This document shows positions 12,101 through 21,699 of a stretch of DNA of 64,000 bases, in pieces. Source of the stretch: Brachypodius melanocephalos (Eukaryota; Chordata; Aves; Passeriformes; Pycnonotidae). The notes under the pieces are model-generated. The model was given only the letters and a program-made list of their open reading frames with translations. It did no database searches and was not told the DNA's origin. The stretch is from NCBI GenBank assembly GCA_013398615.1, contig VZSR01000245.1, forward strand, positions 1,016,730 to 1,080,729, in the 5' to 3' direction. Position 1 is the first letter of the stretch. The number at the start of each line of letters is the position of its first letter. The position numbers were made by a program, and so were the translations under genes.

Positions 12101-13212
12101 AGCCCCCCCATCATTGAAGGAGTTCTTCACGTGTTTTCCCAAGAAGGGCAGCAGTAACAGGACTCTAAGGCTTCTCTGTTCTTCTCCCTATACATCATTC
12201 TCCATGGAAGTACACCCATGCTACTAGGCTTAAGTAAAACAGAATGCCAGCTAGAGAGTAACTACTTCTGAATAATGCTTTTTTTCAGCTACTGAGATCC
12301 GACAGATGTCTGACAGGTCACAACTCTCTTCCACTTCCATGTTTTTTCTAGCACAAAGGGCTAGAAAAAGAAGCATTTACAAATTACTTAGGTGTGACAG
12401 CACCATGAGATGGCACCATGGTGTGGAGAAACAAGGCTGCTAAGGCGCTCCATCCAGAGAGCAATTGGGGATTAGGAAGATAACAAGGTGGTTTAAGCCA
12501 CAATAGCTCCACCTCCTGCAATGTGATAAAATCTGGGATGCAGCTTTTAGAAGGGTGACTCAAAATGTGTCACTCTTAAGTTGTCTCATACTGCGTCCCG
12601 AATTTTTATTTTCCTGTAGGATGACAGCATGTGAAGAACTAATGAGTAGGATCCCTTTGTATTGCAAAGGCCTGATTCAACAGCAAATGCTCAAATACAA
12701 AGTTAAAGAGCAACTAATTATTAGTCCAGTTTGGCCAGCTGTCCCATTTAATTTTAATTTTGTCACAAAAATTGCATCATAAAGTTAAGACATATTTATT
12801 AGATAAAGAAAAAAGAAAGAAAGAATGATTTTTCAGTTATACAAGTATGTACATATAGATATAAACCAAAAAATAATAATATCTCAAATATACATGAACA
12901 AGATAGAAGTTAAAAAATAAATTATCTAGACTAGATAGGGAAATGGGGAGATTTTCATGGAGGTTGGTAATTCTGGAAGACACAGAAAGAGATTTTATGT
13001 CATTCAGATTGTTTACCTTGGACTTCATTTCCTGACTCAAAGTTATCAAAAGATACAGCAATAATATATGGTGGTGCAGATGTCTGTGGTTCAGCTTCAT
13101 AGTTTGGTAACAGAGAATCACAATCAATTGAGGTATTTGTCTGTGGAAAACCAAGGATTCCAGGCAAAAATATCCCACAGAACAAAAAAACAAAGCAGGA
13201 GTGTCTCCTCAT
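109..13212 (-). CDS. Reeler-domain secreted protein with micro-exon Ser/Gly/Tyr/Gln-rich tail (partial, 3' end off window)
   Basis: Spliced gene built by eye. Exons in coding order: 13212-13017, 10852-10716, 10431-10340, 9453-9345, 8708-8682, 8329-8294, 7504-7454, 6464-6423, 6262-6221, 5699-5664, 4821-4786, 4160-4122, 3482-3465, 2899-2864, 1776-1735, 1093-1061, 810-781, 524-489, 156-109. All have AG acceptors and GT donors, and the frame stays open for about 362 residues. Residues 1-22 or so are a signal peptide. Residues about 31-155 form a Reeler domain: Cys in SIDCDSLLP, GFKGFNLQARE, PVGTFKI, second Cys in GVECHN, SAVSH, TTTWIAP, QFIATVV. NTS and NAT sequons are present. The tail (about residue 179 on) is low complexity with repeated (S/T)Y(G/S)Q. 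The start is chosen because the ATG opens a signal peptide directly after a strong acceptor. No DOMON or cytochrome b561 exon is seen, so a full FRRS1 is unlikely, although the gene continues past base 1. The secreted location is inferred; the function is unknown. Confidence 0.8.
489..524 (-). CDS. Reeler gene tail exon 18 (36 nt)
   Basis: Encodes VYRPQGGSSYSQ after ctccttacag, donor CAG|GTAAGC. Phase 0; its end is TCCTATAGCCAG. Confidence 0.78.
781..810 (-). CDS. Reeler gene tail exon 17 (30 nt)
   Basis: Encodes GSQGSQSYGQ; donor CAG|GTGAGA. The acceptor (atttaaag) is weak, but the TCCTATGGCCAG end is shared with exon 19. Confidence 0.7.
1061..1093 (-). CDS. Reeler gene tail exon 16 (33 nt)
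   Basis: Encodes QYMQPENCFRR after attctctatag, donor AGG|GTAGGT. Phase 0, with one Cys. A moderate call. Confidence 0.55.
1735..1776 (-). CDS. Reeler gene tail exon 15 (42 nt)
   Basis: Encodes SGQKQQTSSSTYIQ after gttcctgggtag, donor CAG|GTAAGT. Phase 0. TYIQ at the end resembles the Y-x-Q ends of other tail exons. Confidence 0.68.
2864..2899 (-). CDS. Reeler gene tail exon 14 (36 nt)
   Basis: Encodes SLGSSATRIIVQ after a T-rich acceptor (ttttttttcag), donor CAG|GTAGAC. Phase 0. Confidence 0.62.
3465..3482 (-). CDS. Reeler gene tail micro-exon 13 (18 nt)
   Basis: Only six codons, RHTFPQ, between gtttctttgcag and CAG|GTAAGC. Support comes from the strong sites, phase 0, and a 12-nt acceptor flank identical to that of exon 7. 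Confidence 0.6.
4122..4160 (-). CDS. Reeler gene tail exon 12 (39 nt)
   Basis: Encodes VVVVANSNPFPPV after ctccacag, donor GTG|GTAAGC. Phase 0. Its composition differs from its neighbours (Val and Pro), so this exon is less certain. Confidence 0.6.
4786..4821 (-). CDS. Reeler gene tail exon 11 (36 nt)
   Basis: Encodes SVPSSSSDSSKK after gttctttacag, donor AAG|GTAAGC. Phase 0. Ser-rich, no Tyr. Confidence 0.72.
5664..5699 (-). CDS. Reeler gene tail exon 10 (36 nt)
   Basis: Encodes TASSGSGLTYGQ after tatttcag, donor CAG|GTAAAT. Phase 0. Its end (TATGGCCAG) is the same as exons 17 and 19. Confidence 0.8.
5961..5985. repeat. Perfect 10-bp inverted repeat
   Basis: ATAGGTGATA and its exact reverse complement are separated by five bases, in the intron between tail exons 9 and 10. 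It could form a small hairpin. Confidence 0.7.
6221..6262 (-). CDS. Reeler gene tail exon 9 (42 nt)
   Basis: Encodes GGAAGAYSQQACRD after ttgtcttag, donor GAT|GTAAGC. Phase 0, with one Cys and a YSQQ motif. Confidence 0.75.
6423..6464 (-). CDS. Reeler gene tail exon 8 (42 nt)
   Basis: Encodes GGVVYTISKSGCVP after tttttatttcag, donor CCT|GTAAGC. Phase 0, with one Cys. Confidence 0.75.
7454..7504 (-). CDS. Reeler gene tail exon 7 (51 nt)
   Basis: Encodes VGPSASSSSQSSYSGSQ after tttctttgcag, donor CAG|GTATGA. Phase 0. It is the longest tail exon, rich in Ser with SYSGSQ at its end. Confidence 0.8.
8294..8329 (-). CDS. Reeler gene tail exon 6 (36 nt)
   Basis: Encodes RGGTYSTGRCIM, acceptor cttttgcag, donor ATG|GTAAAT. 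Phase 0. It follows the G-G...Y...C pattern shared with exons 8 and 9. Confidence 0.72.
8682..8708 (-). CDS. Reeler gene tail exon 5 (27 nt)
   Basis: Encodes LMIELECNK between a very strong acceptor (tttttttccccccacag) and AAG|GTAAGAG. It is phase 0 and includes one Cys. It is the only hydrophobic/acidic segment at the start of the tail. Confidence 0.65.
8973..9014 (-). other. Exon-like 42-nt segment with in-frame stop (possible poison or decayed exon)
   Basis: Between Reeler exons 4 and 5 there is a good acceptor (ttgctgcctcag) and a donor (GAGTTG|GTAAGG) 42 nt apart, the same length as three accepted tail exons. Read in phase 0 it gives PLGIVTVAHS and then TGA at codon 11. It is either a dead tail exon, an alternative exon that ends the protein right after the Reeler domain, or chance. 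Confidence 0.3.
9345..9453 (-). CDS. Reeler gene exon 4: last Reeler strand and basic linker
   Basis: 109 nt, acceptor ttctttctag, donor AAG|GTATGT, ending in phase 0. It encodes IATVVQNLEKFWVGIQSKTL, then TPTHSESVNATGKSKRK with an NAT sequon. The terminal KSKRK is a candidate proprotein-convertase site that separates the domain from the low-complexity tail (inference). Confidence 0.88.
10340..10431 (-). CDS. Reeler gene exon 3
   Basis: 92 nt after ttgcag, donor TTTAT|GTAAAT (phase 2). It encodes NSAVSHANSDVKQKVTTTWI then APKDVRELQF. The AVSH and W-AP elements match the end of vertebrate Reeler domains such as that of FRRS1. Confidence 0.88.
10716..10852 (-). CDS. Reeler gene exon 2: core of Reeler domain
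   Basis: 137 nt between cacag and GTATGT; joined to exon 1 it reads VTLEALEDAGFKGFNLQARE and continues through DGDVPVGTFKI to GVECHNVT. GF-KGF-LQAR and VGTF are hallmark Reeler motifs, and the Cys should pair with the one in exon 1. It ends in phase 0. Confidence 0.9.
13017..13212 (-). CDS. Reeler gene exon 1 (coding): start codon, signal peptide, first Reeler Cys
   Basis: 196 nt; 65 codons plus one base, ending CCAAG|GTAAAC (phase 1). It begins MRRHSCFVFLFCGIFLPG, a basic start followed by a hydrophobic core, then ILGFPQTNTSIDC with a glycosylation sequon and the first conserved Cys. The ATG directly follows a pyrimidine-rich acceptor (ttgttccacag), so an upstream 5'UTR exon is expected. 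I could not locate it. Confidence 0.85.
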
Positions 13213-15940
13213 CTGTGGAACAAAAAGACAATACAGTTCATAGTAACTTCTTTTAAGTAGTTGCCATGTTTGGCAAATATCTGCTTTCCTGCAGGACAGG
13301 AAACAAAGCAAGTCTAGAAACTTCTCTTTCTTTGCATTCATGTATTTTGAAGAAAAAAATTAAAATACTTATATACACTGGCAGAAAAGTGTAATAAGAG
13401 ACACAAATACTCTAATTTAAAAATACTGAAATATTAATGGAAGTTTAAATTTTCAGGTTACATGTCAGCAATCCATTAACAGCCATGCCTGCTGCATTAC
13501 ACCTTTGAACTAGAAAAGTCCTTAAAACAAAGTTCCTTGTTGTTGCACCAGCAGATTTAGCTCAGCTCCTTGGCTACACAAGAACTCAGAGGGAAACCTT
13601 GCTCTCTCAAATTGTAGATACACCATGATTAGCATGCTCTCCTTTGACTGCTTGCCCTGCTCTCACTTCTGAGGGATGGTCAAGAAGTCTAGTTAAATGC
13701 CCTGGAGTACTCTTAAAGATTTTCAAAGTATTTGTTTCCTGAAGCACTGAACTAAAGATTTCTGCAAAGTCCTCTGGAACTTCTAAACAGTTTAAAAATA
13801 CTAAATTATTAATGCACGCTTCTTATTAGTAAAGGATAAACTATAACCAGTACAGAAATGCACAAAAAATAACTAAGAGAGAAGACTGAAGTCCATCTTC
13901 CAAGACTGTCCATGAAGAAAAAATGTATTTTCTTTATAGTTCACTTGCAATATTGACAATGATGGTAAACTGTTTCCAAGAAAATTTTTCCAAGGAAATA
14001 TTTCCCAATAGTATTCTCAGGTGTTTAATACCAGATTTTCCAGTCTATGTTCAAAGTCTAAACATTCAGCTATGGCACTACGTAACTTAAAAGGCCATTA
14101 CATCATATGAACAACTCACTCTTCCAGCTACAAAATTGCTGATACAACTGCTAAATCTCCAAAAGTATTTAATAATGCTATTTTACATGCTGTCTGCTAC
14201 AGGATTGCCTTGTGTGACACAACAGAGAGTAACAGAAAGAATGGAGGTATTTACTTGAGATTTTTTAAAGCATTTCAAACATGGTGTAAGAGATATGTTC
14301 AATTTGTACCATCTACATTTTATCTTAATTCATTCATGAGGGTATAAGATCATTTGGTTTTGTATGTGCTAATGAAATAAGTAACATCTGGAAACAGGGG
14401 AAAAATACACAATTCTGAACATTCATGTACTTAACTCTGAACTTCTACAACTTTTAAAAAACCACTGAGTCAACAAATAATAAAATAGGTGACCGTGAAA
14501 TGCTGAAAGATTTCCAAGTAGGAGGACGAAGGTTTGCATGGTGTCACAACTACTGAGAGCAGCAACCAGGAAAGTGATAGACACAAGTTATTGTGCCTGT
14601 AAAGCAGATGAAGACTGTGCCTCTCCAAAGCCTCATCAAAGTGCCACCTTAATGGGATCCTGGTAAGCATCATGTTTTGGTATCAGCACACTGGGTGTGG
14701 TTATCCAATCTCTTGTGACGATTTTGACGTGGCCCACCTCTAATTATGTTTTAAATACAGCATGTGGGTGCTATTATATCAATAGATGTGGTAAACAGTG
14801 ATTTAATATAAACCAGTCTCTGTGTTGCTGAAATCTCTGCCTGACTCACGGAGAGGTGGAAAAAAAAGGTCTGTTTCTAATTAGAGGTTCCATTTCAAAG
14901 CCAAAAATCCTTGTTTAGCTAGGATTGGAAAATTGTCTGGGACAGCACTCTGCCATGAAAGAAACCCAATCTGAAGTCTCTCCTCTTTTTCTTGCTAGAA
15001 AAGAGCCAGAAATACAAGTACAACATGTTGAAACACAGCTGAGATGTCTTCTCTTTGCATCAGCTCTCTGATTTAACAGTTCAAGAGGTATTCTAAGAGT
15101 CTCATCATGTCATCTTTTGGAACTAGCTTTTAGATGAGAAAGAGAGATATTAGCATCTTAAAAAATTCCAGGTCCAGGCTTGAGGCAGAAAACTTTCATG
15201 GGCTTCGAGTTCCAATATTTACTCAATGCAATCATGTTACCTTGCATCACATATTTTACATTTTCTCCATGAAAAATGTAAAGAAACAAAAATTAAGTAT
15301 TTATAAAATGGATGCATAGGGAATTCTGGCAAATAAATGTTATTTACAAACTTCTAATTGGATATAATTATGAAAAATTAACTATATCCTCAGTTCCTTC
15401 ATCAGATGGAAAAATTCTAATTATTTTTATTATCAGAGATTCAACCTTTCTCCCTATGAGTCTACATGGCCCTCACCTTTCCAACACCTGAGCTGCTACC
15501 TTAAGAATCTTCTTCCATATTTAGTCTAACACAACTTCAGGCCAACAATTAAATCCCTGAGTGCTAGTTAGCTACTGTGCTCAAAGTCTATTGGACTTGG
15601 GAAGAGACACTTTGGTGGTTTGCTCCTCCAAAGCCTTGGGCAAACTTCTGAATAGAGACAAAAGTTGTTTTAAAACTTTTTAAATATAGAGCATTTAATT
15701 AATATGATAAATACCTTTCCATAATTTGAAAAACACGGTCCTTGGAAGTCCATCCTACCAACAGTTTAAGACTAACTCCTGTACATCCCTTTCCATCCCT
15801 ATTCTTTATGAGTATTTTTTTCCTTCTCCTAGATGCTCCTGATGAGCCACAGACTTACTCTTTAGCCTTTGAGAATAAGCATCACCAGTTAACGTGCACC
15901 CTGTCCACCACATCCCCACCAACACACCTTATCGACCAAG
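13213..15940. other. Non-coding stretch 5' of the Reeler gene
   Basis: AT-rich sequence with no convincing exon. It may be the first intron of the Reeler gene, because its first coding exon begins exactly at an acceptor. Confidence 0.5.
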
Positions 15941-16200
15941 TGCTGATGCGTGGGCATCCTCCGGTCCCTCTGTGGTCAGTGTGGAGGAGCTGCAGCTGGG
16001 CACTGCCAGTGCCCCAGGAAGATGAGACAGAGCAGGAGGAAGGCTCAGCCAATCCGTGCCAAGGCGGGAGCCAGCACAGCCAATCCGGGCCAGCTGTGCC
16101 TCTGCCCTGGAAATTGGGACACCACAGGTGGGACTGTCCTGCCCAGAGCTGGCGGTGACAACACCCTCCTCACAGGTGAGTCACGCCCCTCTGACCTTTA
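15941..16200. promoter_or_regulatory. GC-rich segment with paired CCAAT boxes
   Basis: A local GC-rich patch in AT-rich surroundings. Two CCAAT boxes in the same orientation (16049-16053 and 16080-16084) start 31 bp apart, each in a near-identical AGCCAATCCG-GCC context. A TGAGTCA/ACGCCCC cluster follows near 16178. It resembles a promoter or LTR fragment. No reading frame spans it. Confidence 0.35.
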
Positions 16201-16730
16201 TTGAGGCATCTGGCACAGGCAGGGCTTCTGAAGGCTGGTAGACTAAACCAGTATGTTGACTAAAATCAAAAGAATTATGCTATACAAAACCCCCTTCCTT
16301 TCATAAACCCCTTATATTTCATAAAGAATTCCAGTAAAATATTTGATATTAGTCTTATTAATTTGTTACCACAGAGAGAACAGCAGAACAAATCTGTGCT
16401 GCTGCTGCTTTTTCACTTTTCTTTTTTTTTCTTTTTTTAGAGTTGGAAAAGACTTGGAAAATTCTAATGATTGTCATATTTCCAAGCATTTTCTCAGAGC
16501 AGAAACAGCAAAAACGAGGCTGTTTCTTCTCATGCACTTTGTGGGAAGAATCTGAAGTTATTGCAACTGACCTGCAGTGAAAACTAACCTTATAGTTTTT
16601 TTTACTCTTCAGAAGCATTTTCACAAGGTCTCTACTGGATATTGGGAGAAGTCTAAAAGCTGAATGATGTATAAAATAGAATATTTTCAAATGGATGCAA
16701 TCTACAGTTATTTGTCTAGTTCAGGCCTGT

Positions 16731-17110
16731 TCAAATGGCTCTAAAACACTGACAGGCCTGGAGCTTTGACCACCTCCCTAAGAAACCTGTTATGGTGCAT
16801 GACCAACCTCTCAGGAAAGAAATGCTTCCTAATGTCCACCCTGAACCTCCCCCAGAACAGCTTTGAACCATTTCCACACATCCTATACTGGACACCAGGG
16901 AGGAGACATCAGCACCACCCTCTCCACTTCCCCTTCTCAGGAAGTTGTGGAGGTCAATGAGGTCACCCTTCAGCCTTCTTTTCTCCAAACTAGACAAGCC
17001 CAAAATCTTTTGACGCTCCTCACAGGACATTCCTTTCAGCCCTTTCACCAGCTTTGTTGCCTTTCTCTGGACACTTTCAAGGACCTTAACCATATGCCAG
17101 ACACTTCTAT
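16731..17110 (-). mobile_element. CR1-type LINE fragment (reverse transcriptase C-terminal region)
   Basis: The minus strand encodes SVQRKATKLVKGLKGMSCEE, then ILGLSSLEKRRLKGDLIDLH and NFL. This is the typical CR1 pol ending (RATKLVKGL...LGL-SLEKRRLRGDLI-LYNYL). The downstream part no longer follows the family protein, so the copy is 5'-truncated and decayed. The plus strand matches the familiar antisense CR1 wording (accacctccct..., cttcctaatgtccaccctga). Boundaries are approximate. Confidence 0.85.
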
Positions 17111-17169
17111 TTAACCAGGGAATTCTGTGAATTTATGAGGGCATAGTTAGTCTATGATTCTTTGGTTAA

Positions 17170-20100
17170 TGGAAATCCTTTAACCAAAGACTGTTGACAA
17201 GAACTTTCTTCAATTCCTTAATGTTCATGCATTTAAAATGCACTTAAATTCAACATGGTCACAGCATTTTAAGGACATTAGCTATTTTTAAGATTCAGTT
17301 CATTTAACTAACTGTATTCTCTTTCAGTTAATTACCTTTAATTAATGAGTAGCATTTTATTTACATTGTTCCATTATGAAATACATTATTTCCTATATGC
17401 TGCTATCCACTGTGGAAGAGATCATAATCTTTATTCTCTTACTATACCACCAAACTTACCATTAATACCAACGTTATAAAGGGCAATGCAGAATCATGCT
17501 GCACACCACAAATGCAATAGCATACCAGTAACACCATCAAATTACACAGTAAAGGAATGACAAGTGTTCACACCAGAAACACATAACCAAAGAGATGGGA
17601 TCTTGCAAATGCTTAATGCAAGACCTCCCTCACAACCAGCTAGGAGATACTGAGAGGTAACCAGAGGGATTAGAACTATTTCTCCAGGCTACTTTGAGCA
17701 GCAGTGAGCACTCCATGAATATTTGATTTGACAGTCAGATAGATAAATGTCAGGCAATGAATTGCTGTAATCTCGGTAATATGGTTATAAAGAAGCATAG
17801 ATAACACAAGCAATATGTTTTTGTTGGCTGTAGCACTAATAAAATACTATTGTGAATAAGCTGGTAAGGACTCAGACCATTAGTTTACCATGTGAGAGTT
17901 GTAAACCTGCGTCCCTCTTACACAACATTCTGCTTGCGGTTTATTTCAAAGCAACAGTATTCCCGCTGAATCAAACATAGGAGACTGATTCAGTATTAAT
18001 TTACCTGTACTGCAAAAGTTTAAAAAAAAAGTCTTGTTCAGGTCTGCACACTTGAAAGGACAGTTTTGAGATCGTAATTTAAATACCAACTGAACAAGTG
18101 GTGAACTCCCGGCTCCAGTGAAACCATGATTACGAAGTTTGCTATGTACTGAAACTTCTGTGCAGAACAACACTACACTGTGTGCACGTGAAATTCCATG
18201 GTGCTTGGAACGCCTTCAGTGCAAATTCCCGTGGGAATATTGTCCTCTTTTTTTAGATCTCTGATTGTATGTAGCCCATACAGAGTCAGCTGGTCTTTCT
18301 TCGAAATAATCACATTAGATTTGTGCCACTGACAGTGGGCTGGTTCATTTTAGGAAGAAGCCAGGGAACACGGCAGAAAGGCCAGAGTTCAGAACACTGA
18401 AAGGAAGGGAATAACTACTGGGCAGTGGGTGAAAATTTCAAAGGGCACATGATGGACACAGGAGAAGCCAGCTACTCACATAAGCAAAAGACTGTCTTCT
18501 TGAATAAAGGAAACCCTGGCAGATTTTCCAGTACTACTTTGTTTTTACTAAAAGCTGTTTAAAACAAATCAGAGTAAGCAGCCCACTTCCTTCTTCCTCA
18601 CTGACATCAGGACCTCCAGCCACCTTCAAGATCCTCAACAGCTTCTGCTTGTCCACTGCAACGTCTGAGCCAAAGATTATTTTTAATCTGGCGGTTTACA
18701 TTGCAACTGGAAATGTTAGAAAGCCTAAAAAACCTTCAGCTAATGCCAATATATATTTATAGATAACATGGAAATATAGGTGGTGTTATTTTCATCAGGG
18801 TCTGATATCCTTATCAACCTGATTTGATGTTTCCCATAGGTGATATATCCCTGAGTCTTGGCCTGTGCAGGAGAATTGACAAAGGCTTTGCTCAGACACC
18901 TCACATGTGCTGGACACAATGAATGCTGTAACAGCAGACACTCCAAAATTATTTCAGAGAAAATGTACATAACAATGCTCTTACAGATACGAAGAGCTGA
19001 GTTTATTACAATCTACATCTTTTGTTAAGTAGTCCAAACTGACTCCATGGAACAGTAAAAGACATCCTTGACTCCTCTTAAGTTCCAGGTCCCTTCCCAA
19101 ACTCTCCCAGTCCTTTTCTTTGTTTCTTCCTTGCTGAAATAGGGAACATCAAGAATAATCCCTATGAATGACAGAAATAAAATTTGTTCTCCTGACATCT
19201 ATTTTGACTATTTGAGAAATTTCTGTAACATCCCGCATTTCATCTCCAAATGAAAGCAGCTTTTGCAGTGTGCAGTATTAGTGTGATAAGAGGATGTTAT
19301 CATTGCATACTTTCTGTGTATAACTTCAGAGTACTCAACAGAAGTTACTTTCAAAAACATTCTAGTCTAAATTTAGTGGTAAGGATTCTTAACAGCTATG
19401 CAAATTGCATCAGAATGACTAAATGAAAAGACAGATTTATTCAGTCTTCTTTCAGAACCAGCATGTTTCTGCCTTATACTAGCATGTCAATATTTACATC
19501 CTGTTTCCAGAGACTTAAATATTGCCACATTTTTTATTTATAAAGGCACATTTTGTTTCCTATACTTGAGAAATAGAATCCCTTCTTAAAAATACACCAA
19601 TGTATTGTACAGTAATATTACATGTTGCTCTAGCTATAAATATGGTGTTATTCTTCAGAAAAAATAACATTAAAATACATTTAAAAATACATTGAAAAAG
19701 CAAACTAAAATTTTCATAGTGCATTTTGCACTCCTAAGGAAATATGTTAGATGTTTTTCTGATAAACATGTAACTCTGATAATTCAACAAACCAAATTTT
19801 TCTAGGAAAAAAATTATATGAAAATTATCCTTTCCTGCATATTAAAAAATTTCACCTTCTTGTTGTCTTTAATGTCTTGTCTTTGCTCATGTTAGCACTT
19901 TTCAGGTCTGATTTAAACCCTGCCAATATCAGTGAAATAAATAAATAACTCTATACACACCCCTGGAAGTCCTAGGTAGATGATGTCACTGGGAGCCTAA
20001 CATGAGAATTGGCGAGCAAAAAAATGGTTTGACTTGACTTGACATAAGAGTAGAAAGGCAGTGATCAAATGGATTACTTCTACTGAACTTTTTGTGTCCC

Positions 20101-21530
20101 AGTAGAGATGAGGGTGAACAAGACTGTGCAGAGCTGATGGGTGCCATGCACTTACGTGCTGCTCAGGAGAAACACCTGACACGAACAGCACATACAAGAA
20201 CAATGACATATGAACATTGCATCACCTTATCTCATATGTTGTGCAAGCTAACAAGTGCTATTGTCCCTATGTGCTGTTAAGGTGAGTGCCTGGGTGTGGC
20301 TGCAAACACATGCAATACTTCATATTAGCCACAATGACTACCATTTGTTAGTGATTTGCCAGACACTATATTCAGATTTAAGTAAACCTAAACATCTGCT
20401 AACTGAATGGGAGAAATGATAGTAGAGGGATCCTGCTACCAAGATATGCAGTTCACAACAAAATTGGAGCCTTAATATTAACAATGAAAATTGACTGTTT
20501 TCCCAGTCATGGAGAAGATAAATGATCTTTCTTACATGCATCACCTACTGGTATTACTGAAAAATTTCTCTTTGACTGCAATCTGTATTTATAAATCCAG
20601 AATACTTCAAGTACCATTGAAATATGTTTACAGGCTATTTCTAAATCCCTGTGGCCTAGAGAATTCTCCTGCATAGCAGGATTAAGGCAGAGCACATCTA
20701 TGTATGTATGGTCCACTCGTGAGTGAGCAGCTAGTATTCAGACATGTAAGTTCAGGTTTAGAGCTTCTGCCAATCCAACAGTACTGGGTCAAAACCAGCA
20801 TAGATACAGGATACAAAACTGGATTGTATAAACTCCCTTTGCTGATGTACGCTCAGTCATTGAAAAATTTTGGCTGTTTAGGCTAACTGAATTTTGGCTA
20901 ATTTGGGGGACACATCATTGCGTGTCTGTAACAGATACCCACGAGATCTGCACCAGTGTGTGATCAAAAAAGGCATGGATCTGTTATTAATAAACATAGA
21001 GTTGCAGCTTCTAAGAGTTTCTTTCAATCTTTCAGGCCAAGAGGGAGATGTCCGTACTAGTGGACATCCCTTTGGAATTCAAAATCAACTTTAAACACTT
21101 GCTATTCACTCCTTCAAAAGTGTGACTAAAGGAAGATGATTACTTATCTTTATGTCAGTCTATAACAGGTTGTTCCTATGTAAGGGAATGTGACTGTAGA
21201 TTTGGGGAGTCCCAGGTTCATCATTTACAGAAGTCAAAAAGCTGTCATCCTAGAAAGTAGCATACTTTTTATGGGAAGAAAGGCTGTCCAATTTTGCCTA
21301 ACTACATGTGCCAAACTACTGGAGAGCGGAAAAGAAGCAGAGCAAAGAGGGAAGGTATGGTGGGCTCATGTAGTTTCCAATAATATCCAATTCCCAAGAC
21401 ATAACCAGTTAATAATATATTTTCCAGGACATGATCAACAAGGCACTTGATATTATACAGGTTTCCAGCAACAAATAGTAACACTTCCACTGCATTTTCC
21501 TGTTTGTCTCTGAACACACCTTGCAAGGAG
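17170..21530. other. Non-coding stretch, nothing recognised
   Basis: AT-rich, with short spurious reading frames only. No exon pairs, RNA genes or identifiable repeats were seen. Confidence 0.5.
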
Positions 21531-21539
21531 TAATGAAGT

Positions 21540-21690
21540 AATCCCCACTACTCCCTACGAGGCAGGGAAGTATTACTCTCTATACCCCATTCTACAGATG
21601 AGGAAACCAAGTCACGGAGGGATTAAGTGACTCGGCCAAGGTCATATAGAAAGTCTGCTGCCACTCATGGGATGCGTCAGTCCTTGTCAG
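21540..21690 (-). mobile_element. Ancient MIR SINE relic
   Basis: The plus strand reads ccccattctacagatgagga then aaccaag, followed by a diverged gggattaagtgactcggcca and aggtcata. This is the reverse complement of the conserved MIR core (CTCAGTTTCCTCATCTGTAAAATGGGG with TGACCTTGGGCAAG). It is diverged, and its ends are approximate. Confidence 0.85.
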
Positions 21691-21699
21691 CACTCAGTG

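Noticed and set aside
1..13212. Calling this gene FRRS1
   Set aside because: Only the Reeler domain matches. The micro-exon tail is unlike FRRS1, the DOMON and cytochrome b561 exons are not seen, and the position relative to AGL differs from mammals.
15742..16158. 138-codon plus-strand frame beginning MEVHPTNS, with an acceptor (tctcctag) at 15832 and a donor (CACAG|GTGAGT) at 16175
   Set aside because: The frame closes before the donor and no single frame spans the would-be exon. The composition follows local GC content and there is no family resemblance.
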